DNA of 64,000 nucleotides. It comes from DAOUAM01 sp034433305. GTDB lineage: Bacteria; Chloroflexota; Dehalococcoidia; Lucifugimonadales; DAOUAM01. The stretch covers positions 1-64,000 of the forward strand of contig DAOUAM010000089.1 of the NCBI GenBank assembly GCA_034433305.1, read 5' to 3'. Positions 8,302 through 16,475 of the stretch are shown here, piece by piece; the stretch's first letter is position 1, and each line of letters begins with the position of its first letter. The notes under the pieces were generated by a model that was given only the letters and a program-made list of their open reading frames with translations, was not told the DNA's origin and searched no databases. A program made the translations under genes and the position numbers.

Positions 8302-9204
8302 TTGGAGCTACGCGAGCTGAGAAGTTTTTGCGCGGCGGCCAAGCTGAGGAGCATATCCAAGGCAGCGGAGTACCTGGGAATCGGGCAGCCCACGGTCACC
8401 ATGCACATCAAGAAGCTGGAGGAAGAGCTGGGGGTGATGCTGTTCGACAGGATCAAGCGGCCCATCCAGCTTACCCTATCGGGCGCCACGCTGGCGCGTC
8501 TGGCCACCCCTCTGGTGGAGGGCATAGACGCTCTGGCTGCCAGGACAACGCTGGCCGAAGCCGAAGGCCCGGTCTACATTGCCGCGCCTCACGACATTAT
8601 CCCCCACACGCTCCTGAGAGTAGTGAGGGCCTTCCGCTCTCTCTATCCCAACGTCCACCTGCGCATCCGCTCCGGCCTGAGGACGGACGTGCTGCACATG
8701 GTGGCGGAGGGCGAAGTAGATATTGGCATCGTGCCTGGCCCTGAGAAAAGTCCCGCGTTCGACTTCCTGCCCATGTTCGGGTACGAAAGAGTGCTCATCA
8801 CCCCCCTGGGCCATCTCCTCACCCAGGAGCCTCTCAGGTCACTGGACCAGATCGCCCGCTGGCCTCTCATCCTCATGGGACCGCGGACCTATACGCGGAC
8901 ACTGCTGGAGACCGAGTTCCGACGCAAGGGCCTGAGCTACGACATTATCATGGAGTTGGGGGACATGGACACCATCAAGCGCTATGTCTCCCTGGGCATG
9001 GGTGTGTCCGTGGGGCCCAGTCTGGCCATCGAGCCTGAGGACGAGGAGCAACTGGGCGTCCTCAGCATGGCGAACCTGCTGCCGGTGGAGCAGGCTGGCA
9101 TCGTGGTCCTGCGGGGCAAGACCCTCTCCACGCCAGCCCAGAACTTCATCAAGGTGATGCGCGATACCCTTATGCCGGCCCTGCCGGTCGCCAGCAGGAG
9201 ATAA
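8302..9204 (+). CDS. LysR-family transcriptional regulator
   Basis: The 300-residue product begins at TTG with GGGAGG 8 bases upstream. The N-terminal winged helix-turn-helix (ELRSFCAAAKLRSISKAAEYLGIGQPTVTMHIKKLEEELG in segments over residues 4-44) is typical of LysR proteins. Residues about 90-290 form the periplasmic-binding-protein-like effector domain. The linker and DIGIV block resemble CysB/CbbR-type members. It probably binds the divergent gap containing the promoter at 8229-8258 and controls itself and the small 55-aa gene. The effector is unknown. Confidence 0.9.
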   Translation: MELRELRSFCAAAKLRSISKAAEYLGIGQPTVTMHIKKLEEELGVMLFDRIKRPIQLTLSGATLARLATPLVEGIDALAARTTLAEAEGPVYIAAPHDIIPHTLLRVVRAFRSLYPNVHLRIRSGLRTDVLHMVAEGEVDIGIVPGPEKSPAFDFLPMFGYERVLITPLGHLLTQEPLRSLDQIARWPLILMGPRTYTRTLLETEFRRKGLSYDIIMELGDMDTIKRYVSLGMGVSVGPSLAIEPEDEEQLGVLSMANLLPVEQAGIVVLRGKTLSTPAQNFIKVMRDTLMPALPVASRR

Positions 9205-9326
9205 GACCAGCGCAGCGCCACGCCGACAAAGGGAGTCCTCACGGAAAGTCCCTATTCATGGGGCAGGTGCCAGGCCTGTGCCTCATGACCGGGGTAGCCA
9301 GGTCTGGAAGGCGGGCTGCCTGGCTA

Positions 9327-10319
9327 TCACTTCCTGACGCCGACCAGCCTGGCCGTCACCAGTTGCCGGTGGTCGTAGTAGGGCCTGCGGGCACAGGTCA
9401 CCAGCGTGATGGTAGCCTCGTCAGAGTCGTAGAGGGTCAACTCGTCCTGGTGGACTACTCTGGACGATACAGCCTGGTACAGGTATTCTCCGTCCTCACT
9501 GTTGAGGATGATATAGACTGGCGTCCCGTTGACCAGTAGCTGAGGGATTTCGGGCAGCCTGTGAAAGACGTTGCCTTCTCCTTTGAAGGGGCTTTCCAGG
9601 TGGCCGAAAAGCCAGCCGTTGCCAAGCTCTCCGGGGTTGGCCGTGACCGGGATGTGGCCGACGACGTGCTTGGGGGTCTCGTATTCCTTGCGGCCATTGC
9701 GCTCGATGATGGCCAGAGGCTTGACAGGCGAGTCCACGTCTATAAGGGGAATGCGGATGCGCACCCCGGCCGACCTGTCGCCGTGGGCCAGCCCAACGTC
9801 TGCGGGGGTCACGGGCCTGTAGCCCTCGGGCAGGCCGCGCTCCTGGGGCACATAAACATCCGTGCCGGCCCAGAGCGGCTGGTGCCAGTCCTTGGGATGG
9901 ATCAGGTACCCGGGATATATAGATGCATAGCTGCTAGCCGGGAAGTCCAACGCATCAGGCCCTGCCTGTGGGGCCTGGGAGCCTGGCTGCCCGGGGGATG
10001 GCTGGGCCTCGTGCTCCGGTGGCGTGACGCCACCTTCAGGGGAAGAGTGGGCCGAGGCTGGTGGCTGAGGCCATTGCTCCCAGGCACCAGCCCCGACCGG
10101 TACGGGCAAGGAGGGTACGGGGCCTTCTATGGAAACGTTAAGCTTATCAAGCTGTGCGCCAGTATAGGCCCCGTAAGCGTGGTAAGCGCCGACGCCAAGC
10201 AAAAGCAGCAGGCCGGTGAAAACCAACACCAGGCCTATGATTCCGCTGAGACGTCCTTGACCTCGGACTGCTGTTATCGGCACCGTCTTTCCCAAAGCAA
10301 TCGTTACCTGCTGCCCCAC
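9327..10319 (-). CDS. Sortase-family transpeptidase with membrane anchor
   Basis: A 330-residue protein with a short cytosolic N-terminus, one hydrophobic segment at about residues 25-48 (LSGIIGLVLVFTGLLLLLGV), a Pro/Ser/Gln-rich stalk at about 65-125, and a C-terminal sortase fold. The catalytic triad is visible: His in WLFGHLESP, Cys309 in TLVTCARR, and the Arg of YDHRQL. Sortases cleave a sorting signal and join exported proteins to the envelope or to pilins. The class cannot be fixed by eye; single-gene, stalked forms resemble classes D-F. No obvious LPxTG substrate is encoded nearby, so targets are elsewhere. The start codon is GTG. Confidence 0.85.
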   Translation of the reverse strand: MGQQVTIALGKTVPITAVRGQGRLSGIIGLVLVFTGLLLLLGVGAYHAYGAYTGAQLDKLNVSIEGPVPSLPVPVGAGAWEQWPQPPASAHSSPEGGVTPPEHEAQPSPGQPGSQAPQAGPDALDFPASSYASIYPGYLIHPKDWHQPLWAGTDVYVPQERGLPEGYRPVTPADVGLAHGDRSAGVRIRIPLIDVDSPVKPLAIIERNGRKEYETPKHVVGHIPVTANPGELGNGWLFGHLESPFKGEGNVFHRLPEIPQLLVNGTPVYIILNSEDGEYLYQAVSSRVVHQDELTLYDSDEATITLVTCARRPYYDHRQLVTARLVGVRK

Positions 10320-10469
10320 CTCTTCACAACCCTTGAGTCAGCCGGCGGCTTTATATGGCAGGAGAATGAGTGGCTAAAGTCAGTCTAACAGACCGGGGAG
10401 ATAGCCGCCAACTGTGCTTGTGGGACCCCTCCAACGAAGCCCGCTCTCACCCAGGGTGCCCAGCCCGAA

Positions 10470-10682
10470 TCAGCGCACGCGAGGAGAGTGCATCGCCCCG
10501 CTGGCGATGGGTTCGTTCAGGTATACATCGCCATTACGGATCTTGATGTTGAACCCGCACTCCGGATTGCTACATACCCACGCTTTATAGTGGATCGGCG
10601 CACCCTGGCTTCCGAAGTCGGATAAAGGTAGCAAATTCCCACTAAGACACCTGCGGCACTGTGGCCAAGTATTCTGCTCCAC
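10470..10682 (-). CDS. Small zinc-ribbon-like protein (70 aa)
   Basis: A GTG start at 10682 is chosen because AGGAGG lies 5 bases upstream; a longer frame begins at 10736. The protein has two Cys pairs, PQCRRC near residue 8 and VCSNPEC near residue 37, typical of a zinc ribbon that supports small protein or nucleic-acid binding. The rest is polar with no membrane segment. It lies between the sortase gene and thpR-mug on the same strand. The family is not recognised. The region is slightly lower in GC than its neighbours. Confidence 0.55.
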   Translation of the reverse strand: MEQNTWPQCRRCLSGNLLPLSDFGSQGAPIHYKAWVCSNPECGFNIKIRNGDVYLNEPIASGAMHSPRVR

Positions 10683-10759
10683 TGATTCCTCCTCTAATTC
10701 CACCCCACTTGGGTAAGGGCGCGGCAAGTATAGCATTATGATATGAGATTAAACAAGTC

Positions 10760-11368
10760 CTATTTAGGTGTTCCCTCGCCCGACCCGCTGCCCAGTGTCA
10801 CCGACGCCAGTCGCTGGTAAATGGCCCCATCGGGCTTCAGGATACTTTTCATCAGGCTGACCGAGCCTACCTCTATGGGCACCCTGGGGCTGGCCCACGC
10901 TGACATCAGCGCCCGCTCCGCCTCGCGTCTTTCGGCGGGAGGAGTCCCCTCCTTGATGCGCCCTATGGTAAGGTGCGGCTGGAAGCCCCTCTCCTCCCTG
11001 GGGAAGCCCAGTGCCTCCAGGGCTGCCTCCACGTCCCGCTGAAGGGAGCGCAGCGGCCCTACATCCCCTTCGATGCCCACCCACAAGACCCTTGGCGCCG
11101 AGCGCTCCGGGAACACGCCAGCGCCGGACAGCCCCAGCACGAAGGGCGTGTGAGCGCTGGCGACGCGGGCCAGGGCACTGGTTATGGCATCCACCTGGGC
11201 CACCTGGACAACGCCCAGGAACTTCAGAGTCAGGTGCACGCCCTCGGGCCTCACCAGCCTGACGCCGCGCAGCCTAGCCCGCGAAAGGGCCTGCACCAGC
11301 TCCCCCAGGGCTTCCCTGGCCTGAGTGGAAAGCTCTATGGCAACGAAAGCGCGCACCTGCTCCGTCAT
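10760..11368 (-). CDS. thpR: RNA 2',3'-cyclic phosphodiesterase (ThpR/LigT)
   Basis: This 202-residue 2H phosphoesterase carries both HxTx motifs, HLTLKFLG near residue 45 and HLTIGRIKE near residue 133. These histidines hydrolyse 2',3'-cyclic phosphate ends of RNA or tRNA halves. The opening RAFVAIELS is typical of the family. The start codon overlaps the mug stop codon by four bases (ATGA), so the two are translationally coupled in one operon. Confidence 0.9.
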   Translation of the reverse strand: MTEQVRAFVAIELSTQAREALGELVQALSRARLRGVRLVRPEGVHLTLKFLGVVQVAQVDAITSALARVASAHTPFVLGLSGAGVFPERSAPRVLWVGIEGDVGPLRSLQRDVEAALEALGFPREERGFQPHLTIGRIKEGTPPAERREAERALMSAWASPRVPIEVGSVSLMKSILKPDGAIYQRLASVTLGSGSGEGTPK

Positions 11369-11898
11369 TGGCGTTTCAGCTCATCTCTCAGGTCCTTCAG
11401 CCGCCTGTACCAGGAGGCCAACTCGTCCAGGGAAGTGCTGGCGTTGGCCGCGCTGGGGCTTGGCACAAGGAACACCTTTGAGCCTCCGATAGCGTGCGGC
11501 TGAAGACCTGTGCGTGGTGCCTCCTCCACCTCCTCCGCGTACCTGAGGTAGCTGCGGTAGGCCGTGTACCCATTGAAGCAGACTATGCGCGGCTGGGACT
11601 GCTCCAGCTTGGCCTGGAGGACCGGCGCTCCCTGGCGGAAGTCGCTGGCCCTGAGTTCAGAGGCGCTGCGGGTAGGGCGCTTCACGATATCGGTGAAGCC
11701 AATCCCCTGCTGCAGCGCCATCCAGTCCCTGCTGGCATCCAGTGGCCAGGCCAGCAGCCCAGCGCGGTTGATGGCCGGCCAGAACCTGTTGCTGGGAGAG
11801 GCGAAGTAATGGCCTACCTGCGCCGAGTACAGCCCCGGGTTAATGCCCACGAATACGATGTCCAGCCCTGGGGCGAGGTAGTCGGGCAGGGTATTCAT
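11365..11898 (-). CDS. mug: G/U mismatch-specific DNA glycosylase (Mug/TDG family)
   Basis: The 177-residue product matches the Mug/TDG branch of uracil-DNA glycosylases. The motif VFVGINPGLYSA near residue 15 is the active-site loop, where Asn activates water, and HYFASPSNRFWPA follows as in Mug. It removes U or ethenocytosine opposite G during base-excision repair. It is the first gene of a two-gene unit with thpR. Confidence 0.9.
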   Translation of the reverse strand: MNTLPDYLAPGLDIVFVGINPGLYSAQVGHYFASPSNRFWPAINRAGLLAWPLDASRDWMALQQGIGFTDIVKRPTRSASELRASDFRQGAPVLQAKLEQSQPRIVCFNGYTAYRSYLRYAEEVEEAPRTGLQPHAIGGSKVFLVPSPSAANASTSLDELASWYRRLKDLRDELKRQ

Positions 11899-12167
11899 CT
11901 GCCACCCCTATGCCGGTGAACACATGCCCTCAAGCACAAGTTTAAAAGAATTACCATGGTTTAAACAAGCGGTCTAACCATGTTTGCTTAGCGCAATCAG
12001 GGGAGCGTGTTACACCCTTTGCTCAATGGAGGGCCGACAGGGGCAGGTGTCCAGTGGCAGCCTGCCTCTTGACTTAGTGAGGCATAGGGTGGGAGGGTGG
12101 GAAAAGCCACGTTTGCCTCAACAAGACTGCACAGGCGTGCTGGAGGAAGACACCTACCCCTGTCTGC
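11899..12167. other. Intergenic gap with no gene found
   Basis: About 270 bases separate mug (minus strand) from the end of the SDR gene (minus strand). The part near 11935-11990 is AT-rich with repeated AACCATG-like words and probably holds the mug promoter. No open frame with a good RBS or RNA gene is visible. Confidence 0.5.
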
Positions 12168-13001
12168 TCAGTAGGGCAGTTGGGTCTCGGGGTGCGCCCG
12201 TATGTAGTGCGCCTGGTGGACGCCGAAGTTCTCCTGGAGCTGAATGCTCAGGCCGCCATCCACCACCAGGGCGTGGCCCGTGATGAAGGATGCCTCGTCA
12301 GAGCACAGGAACACTATGGCGTTGGCGATGTCCACGGGGCGCCCGACCCTGCGCAGCGGGTACTGGTCCTCGAAGAAGCGCAGCCCGGTGGGGTTCTGTG
12401 CCCAGCGTTCCTGCATCCTCTCGGTGACTATGTGGCCTGGGCATATGGCGTTGACCCTGATGCCCATGGGGCCAAAGTCAGTTGCCATCTGCCGCGTGAC
12501 CCCTATGACCGCCGACTTGCCCGCTTCGTACACCAGGGAGCCGGGCGCCATGAGCAGCCCGTGGACAGACGAGATGTTCACGATGCTGCCGCCGCCGACC
12601 TTCTGCATTTCCGGCACGGCGTACTTCACGGCCAGGAAGATGGACTTCACCAGCAGCGTCATGCCGGCGTCCCAGGTCTCTTCGGACACCTCCAGGGCGC
12701 TGCCGTGGCCGCCGGCGGTGGGGCTGTAGGCGTTGTTCACCAGGATGTCCAGCCTGCCCCAGAGCTGCACTGCCTTCTCTACCATCGCCCTGATGTCGGC
12801 GTGCCTGGACACGTCGGCGTGGAAGGCTACCGCCGTGTTGCCGGCCTCGCGTATGCGCGCGACGTTGGCCTCGGCTGCCTTGGTCTCTATGTCGGCGATG
12901 AGCACCCTGGCCCCCTCCTCGGCCAGCCGGCGCGCGGTGGCGCCGCCTATCCCCAGCGCCCCTCCCGTTACAATGGCGACCCTGTCCTTTAGCCTTTGCA
13001 C
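12168..13001 (-). CDS. Short-chain dehydrogenase/reductase (SDR)
   Basis: A 277-residue classical SDR. TGGALGIGGATARRLAEEG near residue 12 is the NAD(P) Rossmann glycine motif, ILVNNAYSPTAG near 90 is the NNAG-type block, and IVNISSVHG plus LVYEAGKSAV hold the catalytic Ser, Tyr and Lys. Asp in LIADIE after the second strand suggests NAD preference. The GTG start at 13001 is preferred because GGAG lies 8 bases upstream and it fits the family N-terminus; a longer frame from 13073 looks non-coding. Substrate unknown. Confidence 0.85.
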   Translation of the reverse strand: MQRLKDRVAIVTGGALGIGGATARRLAEEGARVLIADIETKAAEANVARIREAGNTAVAFHADVSRHADIRAMVEKAVQLWGRLDILVNNAYSPTAGGHGSALEVSEETWDAGMTLLVKSIFLAVKYAVPEMQKVGGGSIVNISSVHGLLMAPGSLVYEAGKSAVIGVTRQMATDFGPMGIRVNAICPGHIVTERMQERWAQNPTGLRFFEDQYPLRRVGRPVDIANAIVFLCSDEASFITGHALVVDGGLSIQLQENFGVHQAHYIRAHPETQLPY

Positions 13002-13172
13002 TTCAGGTACTCCATGTGATAATAGTTGGCGACTTTGCCACAACATCTTTGCACAAAGCCCCTCAGACCGCAATTGCTGGCCAGGGGCTGGGCCTGTGCC
13101 GTCCCCGCGAGGCGCCTCGCGGGGTATGCACGCCGGCAGCCGCAGTCCCTGCTACGCGGGAGCGTGTACCTT

Positions 13173-13424
13173 ATGCCTGACGATATCATCGGCATGGACG
13201 ACATGATGGCCGTATTCGAGGTCACAGACCGCTTTGGCATAGACCGGGAGCAGATAAGCGTGCTCCTGGAGAAGTCCGGGCTGGGCGCCGTCAGGAAGGA
13301 CGCCTCGGGCGGCGTGGAGATCGTGGTCCCGGCCCAGGTGCCCACGCGAGAGTGGCTGCCGACGCTGCAGGCCGAGCTGGAGCGCCTGGGTTTCCAGTTG
13401 CAGGAGGAGGATGGCCAGTTTTGA
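13173..13424 (+). CDS. Small acidic protein of unknown function upstream of FIST gene
   Basis: This 83-residue protein starts MPDDIIGMDDMMAVFEVTDR with GGGAG 10 bases upstream. It appears to be a mixed alpha/beta domain of about 80 residues without cysteine or membrane segment; the text DRFGIDREQISVLLEKSGLG looks like a helix-turn-helix-like helical pair. An open frame extends further upstream but overlaps the divergent SDR promoter region and does not look coding. It is followed by the FIST-domain gene 130 bases later. The family is not recognised. Confidence 0.5.
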   Translation: MPDDIIGMDDMMAVFEVTDRFGIDREQISVLLEKSGLGAVRKDASGGVEIVVPAQVPTREWLPTLQAELERLGFQLQEEDGQF

Positions 13425-13553
13425 GGAGGCTGGTATCCTGCCAGCAGCTATAAGCCGCTCCGGTGCCTTCTGCTACAATATATGGGACCCAAAGCTACGA
13501 CGGTTGGGACCGGGGAAGCAGAGCAGGTCCGCTTTCAGGACGGAGGTGAACAG

Positions 13554-14744
13554 ATGAAGTGGACTTCCGCAGTGTCCGACAGGCCTTCTCTAGCTGATGC
13601 CGTTGCCGAGTGCGCCGCCCGGCTCCAGGAGGAGCTAGGCGGCCTCAAGACCGACCTCCTGGTTGCCTTTCCCTCGGCCCACCACGCGAAGGAGTACAGC
13701 CGAGTCCCACAACTGGTGCGCCAGCACGTCAGCACGGGCCTGCTGGTGGGCTGCTCAGGCGGAGGCGTTATTGGCGCTGGACGTGAGATAGAGCACCGCC
13801 CTGGGTTCGCCCTGGCCGCCGCGCACCTGCCCAACGTGCGCCTGGTGCCGCTCCGCATGGAGGACGCGGCGCTGCCCGACGAAGATGCCGCGCCGGAACG
13901 CTGGGAGGCCCTGCTGGGCGTGCAGGCCAGCCAGGCGCCACACTTCCTGCTCCTGGCCGACCCCTTCAGCATCCGGGGCGAGGTGATGCTCTCTGGGCTG
14001 GACTACGCCTTCCCTCGCAGCGTCAAGATAGGTGGCCTCGCCAGCGGCGCTCACCAGCCTGGCGGCAACGCCCTGTACCTGGACAGCGAGGTCTATCGCG
14101 TGGGCGCTGTCGGCGTGGCCTTATACGGAGATATTGAGGTGGACACCATCGTCGCCCAGGGCTGCCGCCCCATCGGCAAGCCAATGCAGGTGACGGCATG
14201 CCACCGCAACCTGCTGCTGGAGCTGGACGGCCAGACGCCCTTCGAGGCACTCAAGGAGGTCTTCGAGGGACTGAGCGAGCGGGACCGGCAACTGGCCCAG
14301 CACTCCCTTTTCCTGGGCGTGGTCATGGACGAGTTCAACGACAGCCCGCAACTGGGCGACTTCCTGGTGCGCAACATCATAGGCGTTGATCCCCAGCGTG
14401 GCATCCTCGCCATCGGCGAGATGCTCAGGGAAGGGCAGACGGTGCAGTTCCACCTGAGGGACGCCCTGACCTCGTCCCAGGACCTGGACGCCATGCTCAG
14501 CAGGTACGTGGAGGCCCATCCCAGCCACCAGGACGCCGGGGCCTTGCTGTTCTCCTGCCTTGGCCGCGGCTCATACCTTTATGGCCGGCCCGACCACGAT
14601 ACCGAGATGTTCAAGCAGAAGGTGGGCAACCTCCCCCTGACCGGCTTCTTCTGCAACGGCGAGATCGGCCCGGTGGGAGGCATGACCTTCCTGCACGGCT
14701 ACACCAGTTCCTTCGGTATCTTCCACTCCAGGCGCGGGGAGTAG
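13554..14744 (+). CDS. FIST-domain protein (FIST_N and FIST_C)
   Basis: The 396-residue product has the layout of FIST sensory proteins. The N-terminal domain includes LLVGCSGGGVIGAGREIE near residue 65 and the C-terminal FIST_C domain includes ALLFSCLGRGSYLYGRPDHD and TGFFCNGEIGPVGG near 340-375. These domains are thought to bind small ligands such as amino acids and are often fused or coupled to signalling modules, but here no kinase or methyl-accepting domain is attached. The ATG at 13554 has GGAGGTG 7 bases upstream. It is cytosolic by sequence. Confidence 0.85.
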   Translation: MKWTSAVSDRPSLADAVAECAARLQEELGGLKTDLLVAFPSAHHAKEYSRVPQLVRQHVSTGLLVGCSGGGVIGAGREIEHRPGFALAAAHLPNVRLVPLRMEDAALPDEDAAPERWEALLGVQASQAPHFLLLADPFSIRGEVMLSGLDYAFPRSVKIGGLASGAHQPGGNALYLDSEVYRVGAVGVALYGDIEVDTIVAQGCRPIGKPMQVTACHRNLLLELDGQTPFEALKEVFEGLSERDRQLAQHSLFLGVVMDEFNDSPQLGDFLVRNIIGVDPQRGILAIGEMLREGQTVQFHLRDALTSSQDLDAMLSRYVEAHPSHQDAGALLFSCLGRGSYLYGRPDHDTEMFKQKVGNLPLTGFFCNGEIGPVGGMTFLHGYTSSFGIFHSRRGE

Positions 14745-14878
14745 CCAGCCTGCGGGGTGCCTGTGGAGCAGTCCCAGGACTCATCAACCTGGTCTGACAC
14801 CGGCCCTGCCTGAAAGTGACAGGTTTCCGCTCGCCCCTTCGGCTCCTCTCAGGGCAGCTCTGGGCCTGTGGAAAGGCG

Positions 14879-14930
14879 CGCTCGTGGTCCGACAAGCCCG
14901 TCCTGAGCCTGCCGAAGGACTCACCACGAG
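14879..14930. repeat. REP-like palindromic repeat
   Basis: GCTCGTGGT (14879-14887) and ACCACGAGC flank a segment containing AAGCCCGTCCTGAGCCTGCC and GAAGGAC, a common dispersed repeat word related to the copies at 235, 20803 and 54718. It sits between the FIST gene and the end of the convergent lectin-like gene and may act as a bidirectional terminator. Confidence 0.6.
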
Positions 14931-14964
14931 CAGCCTTATGGGCAAATCTGTCCGCTTTTGGACT

Positions 14965-16290
14965 CTACCTGGCGCGGCTGGCCTCGAGCCGGTCGAAGAG
15001 GGTGTCCCTGGACTCCCTGGAGAAGAGGCCCACTTGCGTGGCGCCGCTGGCGTCGCTGGCTGTGACGCGGAGGATGGTCTCGCCGTCTATTGCCACGGCT
15101 AGCTGGTGGCCCCTGGCCGTTACCTGGAAGCGCCGCGTGGTGCCTGGCGCGCCCCAGTGGTAGGCTGTGCGGCCAAGCTCCCTGAACTCGCCATTGAGAC
15201 GTTGGCCCACGACCATGTCGCCGACGCCGTCGAACCAGGCCATAAGCCAGTTGGCCTCGTCCTGGTAGCGGGCCACCAGGCCGGCGTAGCCGCTGCGCCA
15301 GGTTATTTCGGCCTCCACCATCACATCGGCCTCGCCTGAGTCTATGACCGCCCGCTGGTCGGTGTCGGCGGCGGTGGTCTCGACGAGCATGCCCGTGCCG
15401 CTGGCCTGCGGCGGGTGCGTGGCAATCTTCCATATGCCCCTGGCTTCCCACCAGGCGCGGCCCTCGGGGGCGACGTCGGGCGCGTGGAGCGACAGGCTGG
15501 TGCCATCCCTGTCCTTGAAGTCGTCAGAGACCAGCACGCCGCTGGGCCTGGGCGGGGACTTCGGCCCGGCCGCCGAGAGCACCCGGAAGCTATCGAAGGA
15601 GGTATTCACGGACTCCCTGGAGAACAGGCCCACGGATGTACCGGCCTGTAGCTCCGGGGCCGTCCGGCGGAGGAGCGTCGCGCCGTCCACGGCGACCACG
15701 ACCGCCGGGCCGATGGCCGCCACCTGGAACAGCCGCGTGGTGCCTGGCGCGCCCCAGTGGTAGGCTGTACGGCCAAGCTCACTGAACTCGCCATTGAGAC
15801 GTTGGCCCACGACCACGTCGCCGACGCCGTCGAACCAGGCCATGAGCCAGTTGGCCTCGTCCTGGTAGCGGGCCACCAGGCCGGCGTAGCCGCTGCGCCA
15901 GGTTATTTCGGCCTCCACCATCACATCGGCCTCGCCTGAGTCTATGACCGCCCGCTGGTCGGTGTCGGCGCCCGTCAGCTCCACCACGCGGCCCTTGCCT
16001 GCTGCCTGGGGAGGGCTGGCCGAGATGCGCCACACGCCCCGGACCTCGGTCCAGGCGCTGCCCTCAGGGGCCTCGTCGGGGGCGTGGTCGGCCAGGCGCG
16101 TCCTGTCCCGGCCCTTGAAGGTGTCCAGGACCAGCAGGCCGCCTTCCGGGTCGCCCGACACGACGGCGGGCCGAGGGCCGCCCCCGGGCCACGGCAAGGC
16201 CCACGCCAGGGCAAGCAGCGCCCCGGCGGCCGTCAGGGCGAGCAGAAGGCGCAGCATCGTCCCGTGTACTTGCCTGGTGCCCCGGCGCAT
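14965..16290 (-). CDS. Exported protein with two lectin/LamG-like repeats
   Basis: This 441-residue protein starts at an ATG with GGAGG 6 bases upstream and has a hydrophobic export or anchor segment at residues about 12-30 (LRLLLALTAAGALLALAW). It is followed by two tandem repeats of about 195 residues (about 50-245 and 255-441), each of a beta-sandwich, LamG or DUF1080-like type with AEITWRSGYAGLVARYQDE and WFDGVGD cores. About 236 bp of the two repeats (15134-15369 and 15734-15969) are nearly identical while the flanks have diverged. It lies downstream of the alpha-2-macroglobulin gene on the same strand. A role in binding surface polysaccharide is likely but not shown. Confidence 0.7.
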   Translation of the reverse strand: MRRGTRQVHGTMLRLLLALTAAGALLALAWALPWPGGGPRPAVVSGDPEGGLLVLDTFKGRDRTRLADHAPDEAPEGSAWTEVRGVWRISASPPQAAGKGRVVELTGADTDQRAVIDSGEADVMVEAEITWRSGYAGLVARYQDEANWLMAWFDGVGDVVVGQRLNGEFSELGRTAYHWGAPGTTRLFQVAAIGPAVVVAVDGATLLRRTAPELQAGTSVGLFSRESVNTSFDSFRVLSAAGPKSPPRPSGVLVSDDFKDRDGTSLSLHAPDVAPEGRAWWEARGIWKIATHPPQASGTGMLVETTAADTDQRAVIDSGEADVMVEAEITWRSGYAGLVARYQDEANWLMAWFDGVGDMVVGQRLNGEFRELGRTAYHWGAPGTTRRFQVTARGHQLAVAIDGETILRVTASDASGATQVGLFSRESRDTLFDRLEASRAR

Positions 16291-16367
16291 TGCAGACCTC
16301 CGCTGGCGTGATGGCTATGTGTATAGCATATTCGTCGCCAGGCGTGCCAGGGGCATGCAAATACGAA

Positions 16368-16456
16368 GGAGGGCGCCCGGGCCGGGAGCCTGGCCCGAAC
16401 GCCCTCCGTGCCACAAGGAGGCGCGTGCGCCGACAGGCCGGCGTCGTGTCGCCGGC
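16368..16456 (-). terminator. Hairpins downstream of the alpha-2-macroglobulin gene
   Basis: Two GC-rich hairpins follow the A2M stop: GCCGGCG/CGCCGGC (16437-16456) and a longer GGAGGGCG/CGCCCTCC stem with inner GGGCC/GGCCC pairing (16368-16407). They lie in the 185-base gap before the start of the next minus-strand gene and probably separate the two transcripts. Confidence 0.55.
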
Positions 16457-16475
16457 CGCCCTTTCACCCCTCCCC

